Source: Syngnathus acus
Lineage: Eukaryota > Chordata > Actinopteri > Syngnathiformes > Syngnathidae
Assembly (NCBI RefSeq): GCF_901709675.1
Contig: NC_051091.1
Span: 3,752,967-3,816,966, forward strand
DNA length: 64,000 nucleotides
Direction: 5' to 3'
Part shown: in pieces, positions 1 through 28,485 of the stretch
Numbering within the stretch: position 1 is the stretch's first letter
Layout: every line of letters begins with the position of its first letter
Translations under genes and position numbers: made by a program
Notes under the pieces: generated by a model
The model's input: only the letters and a program-made list of their open reading frames with translations
Database searches by the model: none
What the model was told of the DNA's origin: nothing

Positions 1-3000
1 GTTTGGACTGGCTATGGAATCACTCATCCGCTTGCAGGCAATTGCCGTGGGCACAGGCGTGGAGCGTTGCTGTGTTGAGTGTGCTCTGTGTCAGATGTCT
101 GGCAAACAAACACACACCCTTTGAGTAAAGCATTATATGGACGCATACTGTACTTTTAGGAGCCTTTGCGATCGTCCCATCCTGTTTAGACTGTCATCGG
201 CAACCGTGTGTGTGTGTGCGTGTATTTGGATTTAACATCCCTTAATCATATCTACCTTAAACATAAATGAGTTTATTCACCAACATTTGTGCAAATTGTG
301 CAGTGATGGCAGTATTCTCTGTTAATGACAGAAGTTGCTATTTTGCGTTAAATGCAAATTTCAACGCCGCTGTTTTTCAGAATATTTACAGTTTATTAGT
401 TTAGAGCCATTGCCTAAGGTAGTGTCGTCTTTAGTTTCGGTCCCCACAATCCATTGATGTTTTACTCTTTGCTTCCGACAGCTGTTACATGACTTAAACT
501 AGTGTCTCGGCTCACCCCCTCCCCCTTCCTTTTTGTCTTCCTATTCAACACATTTTCTGCTTGACTGTTTGAAGTTATTGATGACCTTTCTGTTTTCCAC
601 ATCACTTAACTCTTTCACGCATGAGTGGTCTTGGCCTATGGTGCTGTGATCTTATCGACGCTACTCGCCTTGCGTTTAGCGCTGCGTCGTCGCAAGTGAT
701 GACTTGATCGGTTCTATCTCGAATTCAAACTCGGGCGTAATAAATTGGCACGGCTATCTTACTCTTCTTTTGCTCATTATAATATGTTATGAATACAATG
801 ATTTTGTAAGGCTATTGCTTGCAGCCTACTATATTCTTTTTTTTTTTTCTTCCAAAAGTCAAGCTAAGTAATTAGAAAGAAAAAAACAAAATCATATCCT
901 GTCCAAATTCTGAGGTAATTGCCTGGGAGCGATTGTTCTCTGAAGGTGGAGCACATGTTGATTTTTTTCTTTTTTTTTAATGAATAGCAATGATGCAGGA
1001 AAGTGGCAGTCGAGTTTATAAGTGTGGATATTTGCTATTTTTTCATATTTTTTTATATCCAATGCTGTAAAGGCATGGAGTACTTTATTCGAATGATATA
1101 ATTGAGTATTTTGCAAAATAATTTTCTAAGTAGGGTCTTATATAGTTCTCCAAATGTCAAAATAAGAATAAATAGATATAAATGGTGTGTATTTTTAATA
1201 GCACAAATTATTCCTGTGTAAATCAAACAATTCACAAAATAATCACTTTAACTGAGATCTTAGACTGTCTAAAAATTATTGAACTCGCTAACCACAAAAA
1301 AAACAAGATAAAACCACTTTTGTTTAGCTTAATGTATTTTGTATCATTCTAATGTCCTATAATTAATGCTTTCCAACAGGCTGTTGAAATTTTGTGTAAG
1401 CCTGTAGATAACAAAGTCAAACACAATTTGGGTAGCCTCCGTACTATCCGTTTGTGCAGCCGTAAATTCTTTTGACATTAATGTTCAAAGTCCTGGAAGC
1501 AGTTAGACGATATCTGTTATAAATTATAACAATTTGCTCTGGAGGATAAAAGCCCCCCCAACCCACCTCTCACCGCCACCACACGCACACACGTTTTCAC
1601 ACACGCGTCCTCTTGACCTGATAAGAGAGTTGCCAGTAGTGTGCTCACATTGCTGAAGGCTTGAAAATGTGTTTTCATTTAAATGCAAAACACACACACA
1701 CACATGCCACATCTGCACACTGTGGCTAAAATGGCCCGGTGCCCCTCGGAGTTCGCCTTGCGAGAGGTCTCGTTGCCGCACAACATCATTTAAGTTGCCT
1801 CCGAGAGGCCGGTGGGACGGTGACAAGACAAATTTGCCGGTAATATGAAAGCAAAGAATGTGGGCAGCCATGAAGTGGCCACGGAACAGCAGCACATCAG
1901 GGACAGCGGTGGCTAATGTGGCCGACCTGTCAGTGATTGATACATGCAGCCGTAGGTTACTGGTAATAGTTCCTGCAGCAAGAAGCGGCACATATTTCTG
2001 GCCTAGGGGTGCATATCAGCAGGCCAATGATTACTGCAACATAAACAGGGGTGCACTAAGGTCCCAGCCTGACGGAACAATAAACTAATAGCAATGTCAC
2101 TCCCCCCCTCCCCCTCCCCATGACACCGGCACCGTGTGCGAGGAGTAACAGCCCGGTTTAAAGAGTCTAGAGCACAAGGGGCCATTTTTTATTTCTAGGA
2201 TGACGGCCCGCAACTGATGTCATTATGAACCTTAAATCAACTTTCTGCTTGCTTGAACATGGTCACCTGGGTACAGGGGGACAAGGACAGGAAGAGGTTG
2301 AAGTGCCCGGCCCGTCTCCGTGCCGCAGCTTCCTGCCGCGGCAAAATTGAGTTGGGAGGCGGGTGATCAATCAAGTGTCCCGCCAACATACATTTTTTAC
2401 GGGCTTGTCCGTATTTCCCCATTGTAATGAGTGGAATCGTTGTGTTGAAAAATGGAAAGAGGAAAGATAAACCAATCCGGCGGTTGAAAGGCGGACAAAC
2501 CGCCTGGGCAAGAGAGAGGTTTTTACGGATCAATGTCGTTATGTGAGGTTGTAATCGGATGGAGACATCTGCAAAAGCAACTCGATTGTTCGAGCATAAA
2601 AAGATAACGTCGTCAGGGAAATTTGGGTAATGACGTTTTAGTGTCATTTATGTGAAAGCGCGAGCCAGAGCTGTTGCTGGAGTTTTAGATCAAGGTAAGA
2701 GTGAGAAATGAAAGAGACGAGATCCAAAAAGAGACACCTTGGTCCCACTCCGTCGGCCTCCTCCATCCGTGGCGCTTTCGTCTAAGTAAACATTCGAGTT
2801 GGGGTCACCGGGACTGCTTGGTAATTGAGCCGGTGTGGGCCGCCCTGTCAAGCACATCGGCTAAAAATACATCGCCCACTGTCAGCGGGCACCAAGTGGG
2901 GGGAAAATGATTGTTCCCGCTGTCTAAGTGCAGGACACCAGCATCAACCAGTGACCTTCTCTTTCTTCTCAAAAAGCAACTTTTGCCTCAAAGTCTCTTT

Positions 3001-4898
3001 CATAACACGCAAAGCTTGAATGGAACATTTAGTCATGTGATTGTAAATCGGCAAGCAGGGGATTTGCATGCTCAAATGCCGGCGGTGATACGAAGCATGT
3101 TTTGCCTGTCACGGGCGTGCACTTCCATTCGAACTCAGCAAGGCGCTGAAGGCAAAAAGGGAAAACACACGCCCGGCGGAATGCCAGCCAGCGCCTAGAA
3201 ATATTCCAATGAGGAAAGACGCTCCTTGGAACGTGGAAAGGTTATTGATATGTCCTGCAATCATTTCCTGCTCTTTGATATGCAAACGATCTGGTGTGAA
3301 TTTCGAGCAATCCTATCAGACTCATTTCACACTTCTTAGCCCTGGCGTCTCTCTGGAGTCCTCCGCCTCATTAGGCCAATGTTCTCCATTACCAGCATAA
3401 TTAAAATCTTTAGTAGCTTATCAAATTAAAAATATTTTTGCTGATCGTACTGAGATCTTCACCTCACATTTATTTTCCACAACAGGAATAAATGAAGACG
3501 AAGCATTTTGCATACGACCGTATGACAATTTGGTGCTTGAAAGGAGCACTTGTGATATCCATAGAGCTGCTGATGAGAAATGGGGAGGGGGAGCTGGAGA
3601 CCAGAAACGACAGTAGATAAGCACGTGCAAATCATCTTTCATTTAACACTGCTCATTTGGTGAATTGCTTTAATTAATTGTAATGTTAAGCGATTGGCAG
3701 GTTTTGTTTTTCTGCACACCACAAATGCAAGGACTTCTACCGCCAAGCTTTTAAACATGTGGGTTACATCAGCAGACTGGATTTGAATGGCAACACACAG
3801 TTTCAGATTTTCCTTTTTTTTTTTTTTTTTAAATGGCTGTCATAAACAGGTTACGCAATTAATTAGTTAAAATAATCACTGTCCTAAAGTAATGGCCTTG
3901 GTCATTTTTTTAAATTATATTATATCATATATTATATTATTAATAGGTTTATTTCATGCTTTGAATTAATTGATCGGAATGTATCCGATTTTAATATGGT
4001 TGGCGAGCATCATGAGATGTTTACAAACAAAAAATATTTGGGGTCAAAACATGACTTAAGTCATTATTTTCAGGTGACAAAATGCTATAGGAGAAAAAAA
4101 AAACTACAGTATATGGCTTACTGACAAAAAAAAGCCAAAAACCGGATTATGTCTTCTTATTTCAACTTCTGACCTCCGGGTTTCAGGTTTGCTGTCAATC
4201 CAAAGCAGGAACACGCACATACGCACGCACATACGCACGCACATACGCACGCACATATGCACGCACATATGCACGCACATATGCACGCACATATGCACGC
4301 ACATATGCACGCACATATGCACGCACATATGCACGCACATATGCACCCCCCCCCCCACACACACACACTGTAGATGCGTTGTCAACACACCAATAATGTC
4401 ATCTGTCTTGAAGGGATTTATTTTTCAAAGAGCTGTGCGAGATGCAGTGTGCTTGACTTGTTAAATGAGGTTTAAGTCTTGTGTGTCAATTGGAGGCGGT
4501 GCAGAGCTTTAAGTATTTTGCACATTAATGCGCTTTTGACAATATTACCCCAGGGTCCTGTTTCTCAAAGAGGCAGGGGGGGATGTTTTCTAGTGTTGCG
4601 CTCGTAAACTTATTGTCGTGTGCGCACGACACCGAAATGATGGCCATTATTCAGATTTCATGCCTTGTCTGAATGTTAATGATTTTACTCTGGGCATGAA
4701 ATTTGCGTGAGTACGAAGGGATTTGTGTACACAAACATTATCCAGATGACAGGAGAACTGAGGAGGGGGGAGAAGTACTTGCTTGGGATTCTAATTAATA
4801 CGCGGTTTTGTTTACAGACAAATGATTGAATTAAACGGCGAGGACGAGAGTTGGATTAGCCGCTAATTGATTTGATGATCCAATTTTGTTTGTTGCAG
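1..4898 (+). other. foxp1: foxp1 intron (3' part of a large intron)
   Basis: This is intronic sequence before the first visible foxp1 exon; no further exon of the Gln-rich N-terminal half is recognisable. It holds a short TG tract (about 206-224), a CA tract (1689-1704), a poly-T run (3814-3830), AT-rich patches and the 12-bp minisatellite at 4213-4344. The intron ends in a pyrimidine-rich run and TTGCAG at 4893-4898. Open frames here (for example 1524-1991 minus) have no family resemblance. Confidence 0.75.
4213..4344. repeat. 12-bp minisatellite, 11 units, alternating purine-pyrimidine
   Basis: Three units of ACGCACATACGC (4213-4248) are followed by eight units of ACGCACATATGC (4249-4344). 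The two unit types differ by one C-to-T change in a CpG. Every base alternates purine/pyrimidine, a sequence type that favours Z-DNA. A C-run (4346-4356) and a short CA tract follow. Because 12 is divisible by 3, the array is open in several frames on both strands, which explains the spurious His-Ile-Cys-Thr type ORFs. Confidence 0.95.
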
Positions 4899-21080
<16,182 letters not shown>

Positions 21081-21505
21081 AAGCCGCGCATCCGTCTGGG
21101 AGACGCACAGCGAATAGCCGTCCGTCTCGGACGCTTGATTGCCGCCGTCGCCAAGTCCCTCTTGAATAGTGCCATAAAAACATATTGTGACTCACAAAAA
21201 CATGGGTTCTTTTCCTTCCCCGGCCTCTTTTGACATTTGAAGTCAGAGCAACTTTGATTTCTACCCAGCGACGGACGGATAGATGAGTTTGGTACGCGGC
21301 GACACGCTCGCCTCACCGATGAGAGACCAGAAGGGGACGAAGACCCTCAGCACTCGGGCAGGACGGCGGACTGTGACGGGGTTACATCTTGCCCTCCTGC
21401 TCCTCCCCACCCCCACTCTATGCCCTCTCCCCACATCTTGCCTGTGTGAGGACACATATTGACAGAGACCAAGTGACTGACATGTCAAATCGGGGGATGT
21501 GCTTT

Positions 21506-21512
21506 CACTGCC
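21506..21512 (+). promoter_or_regulatory. miR-34-type seed match (CACTGCC)
   Basis: A 7-mer complementary to positions 2-8 of miR-34 lies in the proximal 3'UTR; a second copy is at 23799-23805. FOXP1 is a known miR-34a target in B cells. Short motifs occur by chance, so support is modest. Confidence 0.35.
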
Positions 21513-21958
21513 TTCAATACTTTGCATCACGATGAGTCCATCTACTGTGAGAGGGGTGTTTTTTGTTTTTGGTTTTTTTTCGGTTGGGGGACAGTTCAAT
21601 TTTATCAACACAATGTCTTTCCATCAGCCAATGCTGTTATTGATGTTGTCTTTTTTTTTTTGTTTGGGTCTTTTCTATAAACTCATCAGACCTCATGTCC
21701 ATGCTGTGGAGATTTTGTGTGTGTTCCGCACTTGAATGTTTATGATTTCCTCTAATGTTGTTTTAAAAAAAAAAAAAAATGTCTGACAATGTATCATTTT
21801 TCTGTCATTTACTCTGCCGAAAAGAAAAAAAAATGTAGCCTAGCTATTCATCACCTCAGCGCCCCTTCGCCACCCCTTTTAATGAAGTCCACTGGCATTG
21901 CAGCATTCCTATGATGAAGGCACTCTCCGTGCATCCGTGAAGTTTAATTTAAGATGTG

Positions 21959-21964
21959 AATAAA
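21959..21964 (+). promoter_or_regulatory. Proximal polyadenylation signal AATAAA
   Basis: The first AATAAA after the foxp1 stop, 879 bp downstream. It would give a short 3'UTR form lacking the miR-9 match. Confidence 0.45.
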
Positions 21965-22491
21965 TGACAGAGAAATTATACAGGTTCTGATTTATCCTTA
22001 TGACATTACACTTTGAAACAGACCCGAGCACGTTGGGCTGCAACACAATTTTTGATCACTTGCAAGCAGTTTAGTGAGGGGGGAAAAATGAAAATGTCAG
22101 GCGTGCACCAGCAAGATAATGATTTGGACTAATTCCTGAACATAGCCACCGTTGTTGATCAAGTGTGGGTTTCTCCTCGCTGTCATTTCTAACTTGAGTC
22201 CAGATAAACTTTCTTTCGCTGTGATTTTGTTCTGACCTGGGTGTTGATCATTTCACAGCAGAAGAAGGTTTACTTCAGGAAGGGAAAGAGTCTAAATATT
22301 TGCAATTAACTTTGCCCGTTCCAGATTTTCACACCAATGAGAAAGGTCTGAAAATGCACATTTCCGACAACTTATCGACACAGTTAGAAAAATTGGTCTT
22401 TTATGAATCCCACTTTTGTTTCTTATTTATTCTCGCAGTTGTATGTGGCTTTTGGGGAATCATCGGGTGCTAAAAATTGTGTTCTGACACT

Positions 22492-22499
22492 ACCAAAGA
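22492..22499 (+). promoter_or_regulatory. miR-9 8-mer seed match (ACCAAAGA)
   Basis: A full 8-mer match to miR-9 (positions 2-8 plus A opposite position 1) lies in the candidate 3'UTR. FOXP1 is a reported miR-9 target in spinal motor neurons. If real, it implies the 3'UTR extends past the first AATAAA at 21959. Confidence 0.4.
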
Positions 22500-24420
22500 G
22501 ATACAAAATCAATAACCATGCAGCAAGTGGATCAGGCCCAAAATGGCTTCCTCCTCCAGTTTTCTCAAATCGCTCAGTCCACTGCGATTTGTGAACTAAA
22601 GGAGGTGTCACAAAATGGGCTACTGCAATAACCAAAAAATAATGAGCCAGAGGCTTTGACCAGCCATTCCGACCAAATTAGGGAAACATTTTGTCTACGT
22701 AAGTGCGGTAAATAATATTATTAATATTATAGAGGAAAGGAGAGGAACAAAATTACGAAATCTTTGCTAAGACCATTTTAGACAACTTTCTTGACTTCAA
22801 GTGGACCACGGAAATCATGCCATGTTTTGTTTCGATATTCCATGTTCATGTCTCTGTTTTTGAATGATTCTATGCCTGTTTTTGCTTCCCGACTGGCTTC
22901 CAATGTACCCTAACACAGATGAGACGTTCTGATTGTTTTTAAGTTTCTGTATTACTTTTTATATTAAAAACAAAGCACTCAATTCAATTTAAGATGGGCA
23001 GAAGGTACTTTGTGACAGATGCGTTTAATGCTCATCCCCCCCACCCCCCCCAAAAAAAAAAAGTAGAAGAGGCCAATTTGTCCAAACGAGGCATCACAGT
23101 GTCAGTACCAGTCTGGCAGATGGTGAGAGCAGTCCGATTTGCCCGACAACCTCTAGTCCCAGCCTACAAGTGAAGAAAATTGTTGAGTGGAATTTACTTA
23201 ATTTTATTTTGTCAAATGGTTGTAAAAAATAAAAACATCTGGATCCAGATACATTTTGTTCAGTTTTTTGCAATCATTTGACAAAATAAAATTGAGCAAA
23301 TTCAACAAAAAATATTTTTGGTGTTTAGTAAAAGGCAAAAATCATGTGGAGGATATCTTCGTGGTTCGGTCTTTGATTTGCTCATGCATCAAGCACTCGG
23401 TTGCGCTCGTGTGCGTGTGCGTGTGTGTGTGTATGTAGGTGTGTGTGTGAGATGAAGCAAAAGAACGATTTTAAACAATTAGCTTTCTGATGACTCAGTT
23501 GAATTTTTATTTTTTTCCCCTTCTGTCAAGAGATAGATTTGTGCGTTCTCAACAGTATTGGGATATCAAATTGTGCCGCACATGAATTCAACTTCGTAAC
23601 TCTTAATTTAAACAAATCAAAAAATCATCATGGCAGATTTGGGGGCTGGCTGGCTAGCTGGGCAGGATCCTCCTCCCAATTTGGGATTTTCAACTGTAAT
23701 ATAGGAACAGAATTTTCTCTGTTTTGGTTGACTTTTGAATTTTTTTGTACAGACTTTCCCTTTGTTGTGTTTTTGATACTTCCTTTGAATGGTCCAACCA
23801 CTGCCTTCTATGTGAAACGTGCAAAAGGAAGCTTTCTCTTTAAACGGAGACGTGTTGCATGACAAACTCTCGGCTCGTGTAGAAGGAAGGGTCTTATGGT
23901 GGAAGTGGCCCCTAAAAATAAAACAATGATAATTTTATATGGAGTTAATAGGAAAAAGACAAATATGCAGTGCCAAGATGTAAAAGATGTAAAGACTATT
24001 GTTAAATAATGTCTTCTTTGTTTTTATTTTTTAAAGGAGAATTATCAGTGGTGCATCAGATTTGCCCTCCTCATCAGCCTTTATCGTTGTTGTTTATTTT
24101 CTGATTTAAAGTTTCATTGTCGGTGGGCAGAGGTTATTATAGAATCTTGTCGCATAGTTCCATCGCCGCCAAACATTCAGTCCGCTTCTTGGATTTCAGC
24201 CTCTCTTACCGTGCACTTTTTTGGTGGGTCACGGGGCCACGTTCTCATCTTGCCGCTCGGTCTTTCTTTTCTTTTATTTATTGGAGGATGAACTATGTTG
24301 TTTTTTTTTTTTTTGCGCATCGCTTCCACGAATGTGTCACCTCCTCATTCCTCATCTAACCGATGCAGACCACTCTGTTGTAGTCAGTGCCAACTACTGA
24401 CGTGAGCGTTCTAAACATGC

Positions 24421-24426
24421 AATAAA
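24421..24426 (+). promoter_or_regulatory. Distal polyadenylation signal AATAAA
   Basis: AATAAA followed about 40 bp later by a T-rich element (TCTGTTTTTCC), as expected around a cleavage site. It is the likely distal end of foxp1. Confidence 0.45.
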
Positions 24427-26360
24427 ATGCTGGTTGTAAAGTCCGCTTCTTCTGGCTCGATCTGTTTTTCCTGCACTTGGCTTTATTTCAGGGATTACAT
24501 ATTACGATGAGTTCAAGCGTTTTTTTTTTTTTTCCATATTTTATTTTTCTACTTTGAAACCCTAACACTTGTTTACTCGAGTTTGTAACCCTTAATTATA
24601 ACCCACAGCCCATTTTGGGCCCTAAACCATAAGAAACACCGACCGGCACCAACATGAGATATCATGCAGGTCCGCAGGTGAAAGATTTTATACGACGGGA
24701 AGGTTTTAAAGTCGCCAATACACAATTGGTTGTAGGAGGATCAGAAATACCGCGATAGTGCCACAAGGGTTTAGATTTGCCGTTATTTTTCTCTATCCGA
24801 TGCAATTTAATAGCGACTTGTGTTTGTCATCACGACTCCGAATATCTGGCTCGACATTAAATGATATCATAATTAAAAAGAGACAGTTATACGGTCTTTT
24901 GCCCATAGCAATTTAGGTAACTGCATTTGATAAGTTGTAAATTGTTGCGGCATAAAAAAGTGTCGGAATAATATAATAGCGCGTGCATTTTGCTGAGGGC
25001 TAATGCTGATGACCACGACTTGTGTTTTTACGAGCAGGGCACGGGTCAGGCTGGCCGCTAAACAGGAGGCAAAGATCAAGTCTAAGTACTTTTAATCTTG
25101 TGAAACAAGCAATTACAAATACTTGCATTGATTTGTTAAAAAGCTTTAGGTGACATAAATTGTTTCTTGCTTAGCTTACAGCTGGAAGACATAAATGTCA
25201 CGGGATTATTAATTAGGGCTTTTGAGCAAGAAGATTTAATGGAAACAATATAAAATCCCGAGCAACCTTGCTGGAGGCGCTGCCACGGTGCAGGCAGCGC
25301 AATTGTGTACCCGACGCCGTGTTGTTTCCATGACAATCGCCGGAGTCATAGAAGGATCCAAAAAGATTTCAAATAAATGAAACAAAAAGTGCGATTTATT
25401 CCAAAGATAAATACTAATTACGCAAAACAATTGAAATATAACCTTGATGCAATAAGACATGAACACAACACAGAGGCCTTGAGTCTTCACATAAGAACCC
25501 TGACCCAAGTTTTCAACTTCAACCCTACGTTGATAGACAAATGTGCAACCCTAGAAATCTAGTTTAAAAGCCCGGTGTCATGTCAGACTAAAAGAATCTA
25601 TACAAGCAATTCAAACGTACATTTTGAATTACATGTCACTGTTTACATAATTTGAAAAGAAACACCGTGTCCTCCAGCAGCCAACACTGACCGAATCCCA
25701 ACATTGTAGTCCGGCAATTAACAGTGCTGCCGTGTTTGCTTTTTGTGGTTTGGTGTGAAAATGTGTTTATTGAGACGGGCTGCAGGCACGCGCCGCTGCG
25801 CAATAGACCTGCACGTAATTACATTCCAATTATTTGTCCGTCTCGGATATTGTAAACCGCTACTTAGCACATCAGTTAAATTGACACAGTGCGAGGCTTG
25901 GTTTACTCTGTAATTAAAACGTGTTCTGTTAATGAGATGATGACCACTTTATTCCAGGGCTCTTGTGTTTGGGCTCCTCTGCGGCTCGCTGTTTGGATCA
26001 TGAGTTGCCAGACGCTTCCCTAATCAGCCCTTGTTTTCTTTCAATTACCACCTGCTGTTCAAAAGGCATGCATCGCTGCGTCCGCCCCTGCACACACACA
26101 CACACAACAATACGGCAAGGCCAGCACAACGTTCACTCATTCATAGCCGGCCAAGTGTTTTGCATTATTAGAAGGTGCAGGCAGGTCTCAAAGCGAGTTC
26201 AGGCAATTAAAAAAAAGAGGATTGGGGGGGTATAAAGGTGCTTATCACGTCAGTTAGCAGTGATGGTGTGTGTAAGCAGGGATAATTACCCTCATTGGGT
26301 GAATGCTGGAGGTTTCATGCTCTCACGTCTCTTTACTTGCAAGATGAGGGTTAACATTTA

Positions 26361-26436
26361 ATGAAAAATGACCATATATAAGGCTTTTTTTTTGTTGAAA
26401 AAAAATGACCATGTATAGTAAGGCTTTTTTTAATTT
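26361..26436. repeat. Diverged two-unit direct repeat (about 38 bp unit)
   Basis: AATGACCATATATAAGGCTT is followed by AATGACCATGTATAGTAAGG in the next unit, each ending in a T-run. The two units are adjacent and nearly the same length. It may be a fragment of a dispersed fish minisatellite. Confidence 0.6.
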
Positions 26437-27813
26437 AATTAATGAATTTAATTAAAACCCCAACACTTTCAAACCCTACTTTTAAAACCTGACCCTATGT
26501 TGAAACCCCATTTTGAACTATCGAGGGACGGTTTCATATAGAGACAGTTTTAAATGTAAATTTGAGAGAAAATCGGTTCTGCTATTTTATATTAATTGTT
26601 GTTTTAAATAAGTAAATAAATAAATAAAATACATTCCTCTTAGCACCGTTTTTTTTTTTCCTCTGTGAATTTAATGATATTTTTCTTTCAGAGAGAAAAA
26701 TGAGCTATTTTTCCAGCCTGTCCTGAGCAGTGTTTACCCGCAGTGAAGCTTGATTAAAGAAGCTTTTGCCTTTACATTGGTGCACCCCTAATCTATATGA
26801 TTGGCATGTTAATTTCTCTGACGCTGCCATTCAAAACACAAACATGAAATGTTGGTTTTAGTACGGGGAGACCCGGTAGAGTGAATTTCAAGAGCTTATT
26901 CAAATATTTCATTAAAATGTAAATTTTTCGACAAGGCTGTACGGCTAGCTGTGCACAAGGCATGACTTGCTGAGTTATGAACTTATAACAGCATTTCTCT
27001 TTCTGATGTCAATTAACAAGGGGTGGGGGGGTGCAAAGTGCTTACCTTGTTTTATCACCACGCGGGAACGCCAACAAATGCAGCACATGCAACAGGAACT
27101 TTATGCACTATGTTGACTGGTGACACAGTAGATGATTAATTCAGTAGGGCCTCTGCCAACTTGCTCTTTTCTTACTCACCTACGTTTTTTATTATTATCA
27201 TTTACAAGCATGTACCATCAAATAATTCATTGTAGAATCTGACATATGGAGACAAACAACTGCCGCATCATTTATACACAAACGGATAATGCGCAAGGCT
27301 TGGGCAAAGCTCCAGCAAAGCTCCAGCAACACGTGTTTTGGAAGTGACGTGACGATTCCTACCAACTTGAAGATTTAATACTTGCCGACTCGTATTTACT
27401 TTTGAGTTTTGCCAACACGCCAACACGCACGTCAAGCTGTGGAGGTTTTGTCAGCAAGTCAGTCACTTATTTTTCATCTCAATGTTAAATAAATGTTAGA
27501 TGAATCAACGAATAAACAATTGTGTGTTGACTTTTAGGGTGTCTGTCTGGCATCCGTGTTTGCTCTGTTTTTGCTTTAGTCAGCCACTGAAAAGTTTATC
27601 GGGAAGAACCTGCGGTGATGGCATCACTCAAGCGTTTGTTTTTTTTCCCCACTCCATCACCTGATTTCTTTATTTATCTTCTCATTTTTAACTGGTGGCG
27701 GGAAGAAGACAAAATGGTTGCAGGTGCTGATGAAAATAAGAGCCATCCATCATTATTTATTAGGCATGAAAAAGATACACAATAATGTAATTTAATCGCT
27801 CGGCAGACAATTA

Positions 27814-27843
27814 TTTCCGCATATTGATAAGATAATGCGGAAA
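27814..27843. promoter_or_regulatory. 9-bp-arm inverted repeat around tandem GATA sites
   Basis: TTTCCGCAT (27814-27822) and ATGCGGAAA (27835-27843) are perfect inverted copies flanking a 12-bp centre that holds TGATAAGATA, two overlapping GATA-factor sites. The arms also form TTCC/GGAA ETS-like cores. It lies in an ATTA-rich block that looks like a conserved noncoding element. Regulatory role is inferred. Confidence 0.35.
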
Positions 27844-28407
27844 GTGCCATGAATCCTAATATGATGTTTGCTTTTATTGGTGTATAATACAACCCGAACA
27901 AATAATGTAATTGTATCACCGAGGAAATATGATTATTTGCTCATCCTAACATTATAATACTAATCGGCTGCAGACAATGGTGTCATATTATTTTGCGGTG
28001 CTTAACTAGTTACAATTTGCATTAACTGATTCCATGTGGATCGCAATAAAGCATCCTGGGCTCCCTTTGTTCCGTTTCTCATTACAGCCGGATGAGGCTA
28101 AAAAAATAATCATTCCGAGTTAAAGCAGAAAACTTTTGCATTGAGTTTTAACAAGAATCTAATGTCATTTTTGTCCTTGCAGACTTTTAGCCAATTTAAT
28201 GACAGAGGCATGTAAGGGGGGGGAGTCCAAGGCTAAAAAAAACATTACACGGTGTTGGAAAGAGAACATTTCATTAAAGAGTAAACAGGTTCATCTATTT
28301 GCATAGGTGTGTTGATTTGCTTATTGAAAATCATCTGATGATTAACATTAATGAAGCTGAGGCTTGATGCGCCAACTGTCAGCCCGCATCAGCCTACCTC
28401 TGTAAGT

Positions 28408-28410
<3 letters not shown>

Positions 28411-28483
<73 letters not shown>
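28411..28483. repeat. (GT)n microsatellite, 73 bp
   Basis: An uninterrupted run of 36 GT dinucleotides, the longest pure dinucleotide array in the window. It is probably highly polymorphic. Confidence 0.98.

Positions 28484-28485
<2 letters not shown>

Larger units (their letters stand above)
21081..24445 (+). other. foxp1: Probable foxp1 3'UTR
   Basis: No introns or coding exons are seen after the stop. The stretch is T-rich, holds several AATAAA signals (21959, 23228, 23284, 23917, 24421), one 8-mer miR-9 seed match and two 7-mer miR-34 seed matches. The end is set at the AATAAA at 24421 with its T/GT-rich downstream part; shorter 3'UTR forms ending near 21980 are equally possible. Confidence 0.6.
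24446..28410. other. Intergenic, proximal part of gene-poor region
   Basis: No gene is supported. Visible content: AACCCT-rich degenerate patches (24556-24630, 25495-25560, 26454-26520), a CNE-like block at about 25740-26060 with several TAATTA/ATTA cores, a two-unit repeat (26361-26436), a CA tract (26092-26105), and a GATA-site hairpin at 27814-27843 inside another CNE-like block (27760-28010). Confidence 0.6.

Noticed and set aside
1524-1991. 155-codon minus-strand open frame, the longest in the window
   Set aside because: No domain, low-complexity composition with a CA-repeat-derived VCVCV run and a GGG-rich end; it lies inside a foxp1 intron on the other strand with no splice or promoter support.
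4104-4464. Open frames of His-Ile-Cys-Thr or Met-Cys-Val-His repeats on both strands
   Set aside because: They are translations of the 12-bp minisatellite, whose unit length is a multiple of three.
24556-24630. Interstitial telomeric repeat
   Set aside because: Words resemble CCCTAA but are not in uninterrupted TTAGGG/CCCTAA tandem; too degenerate.
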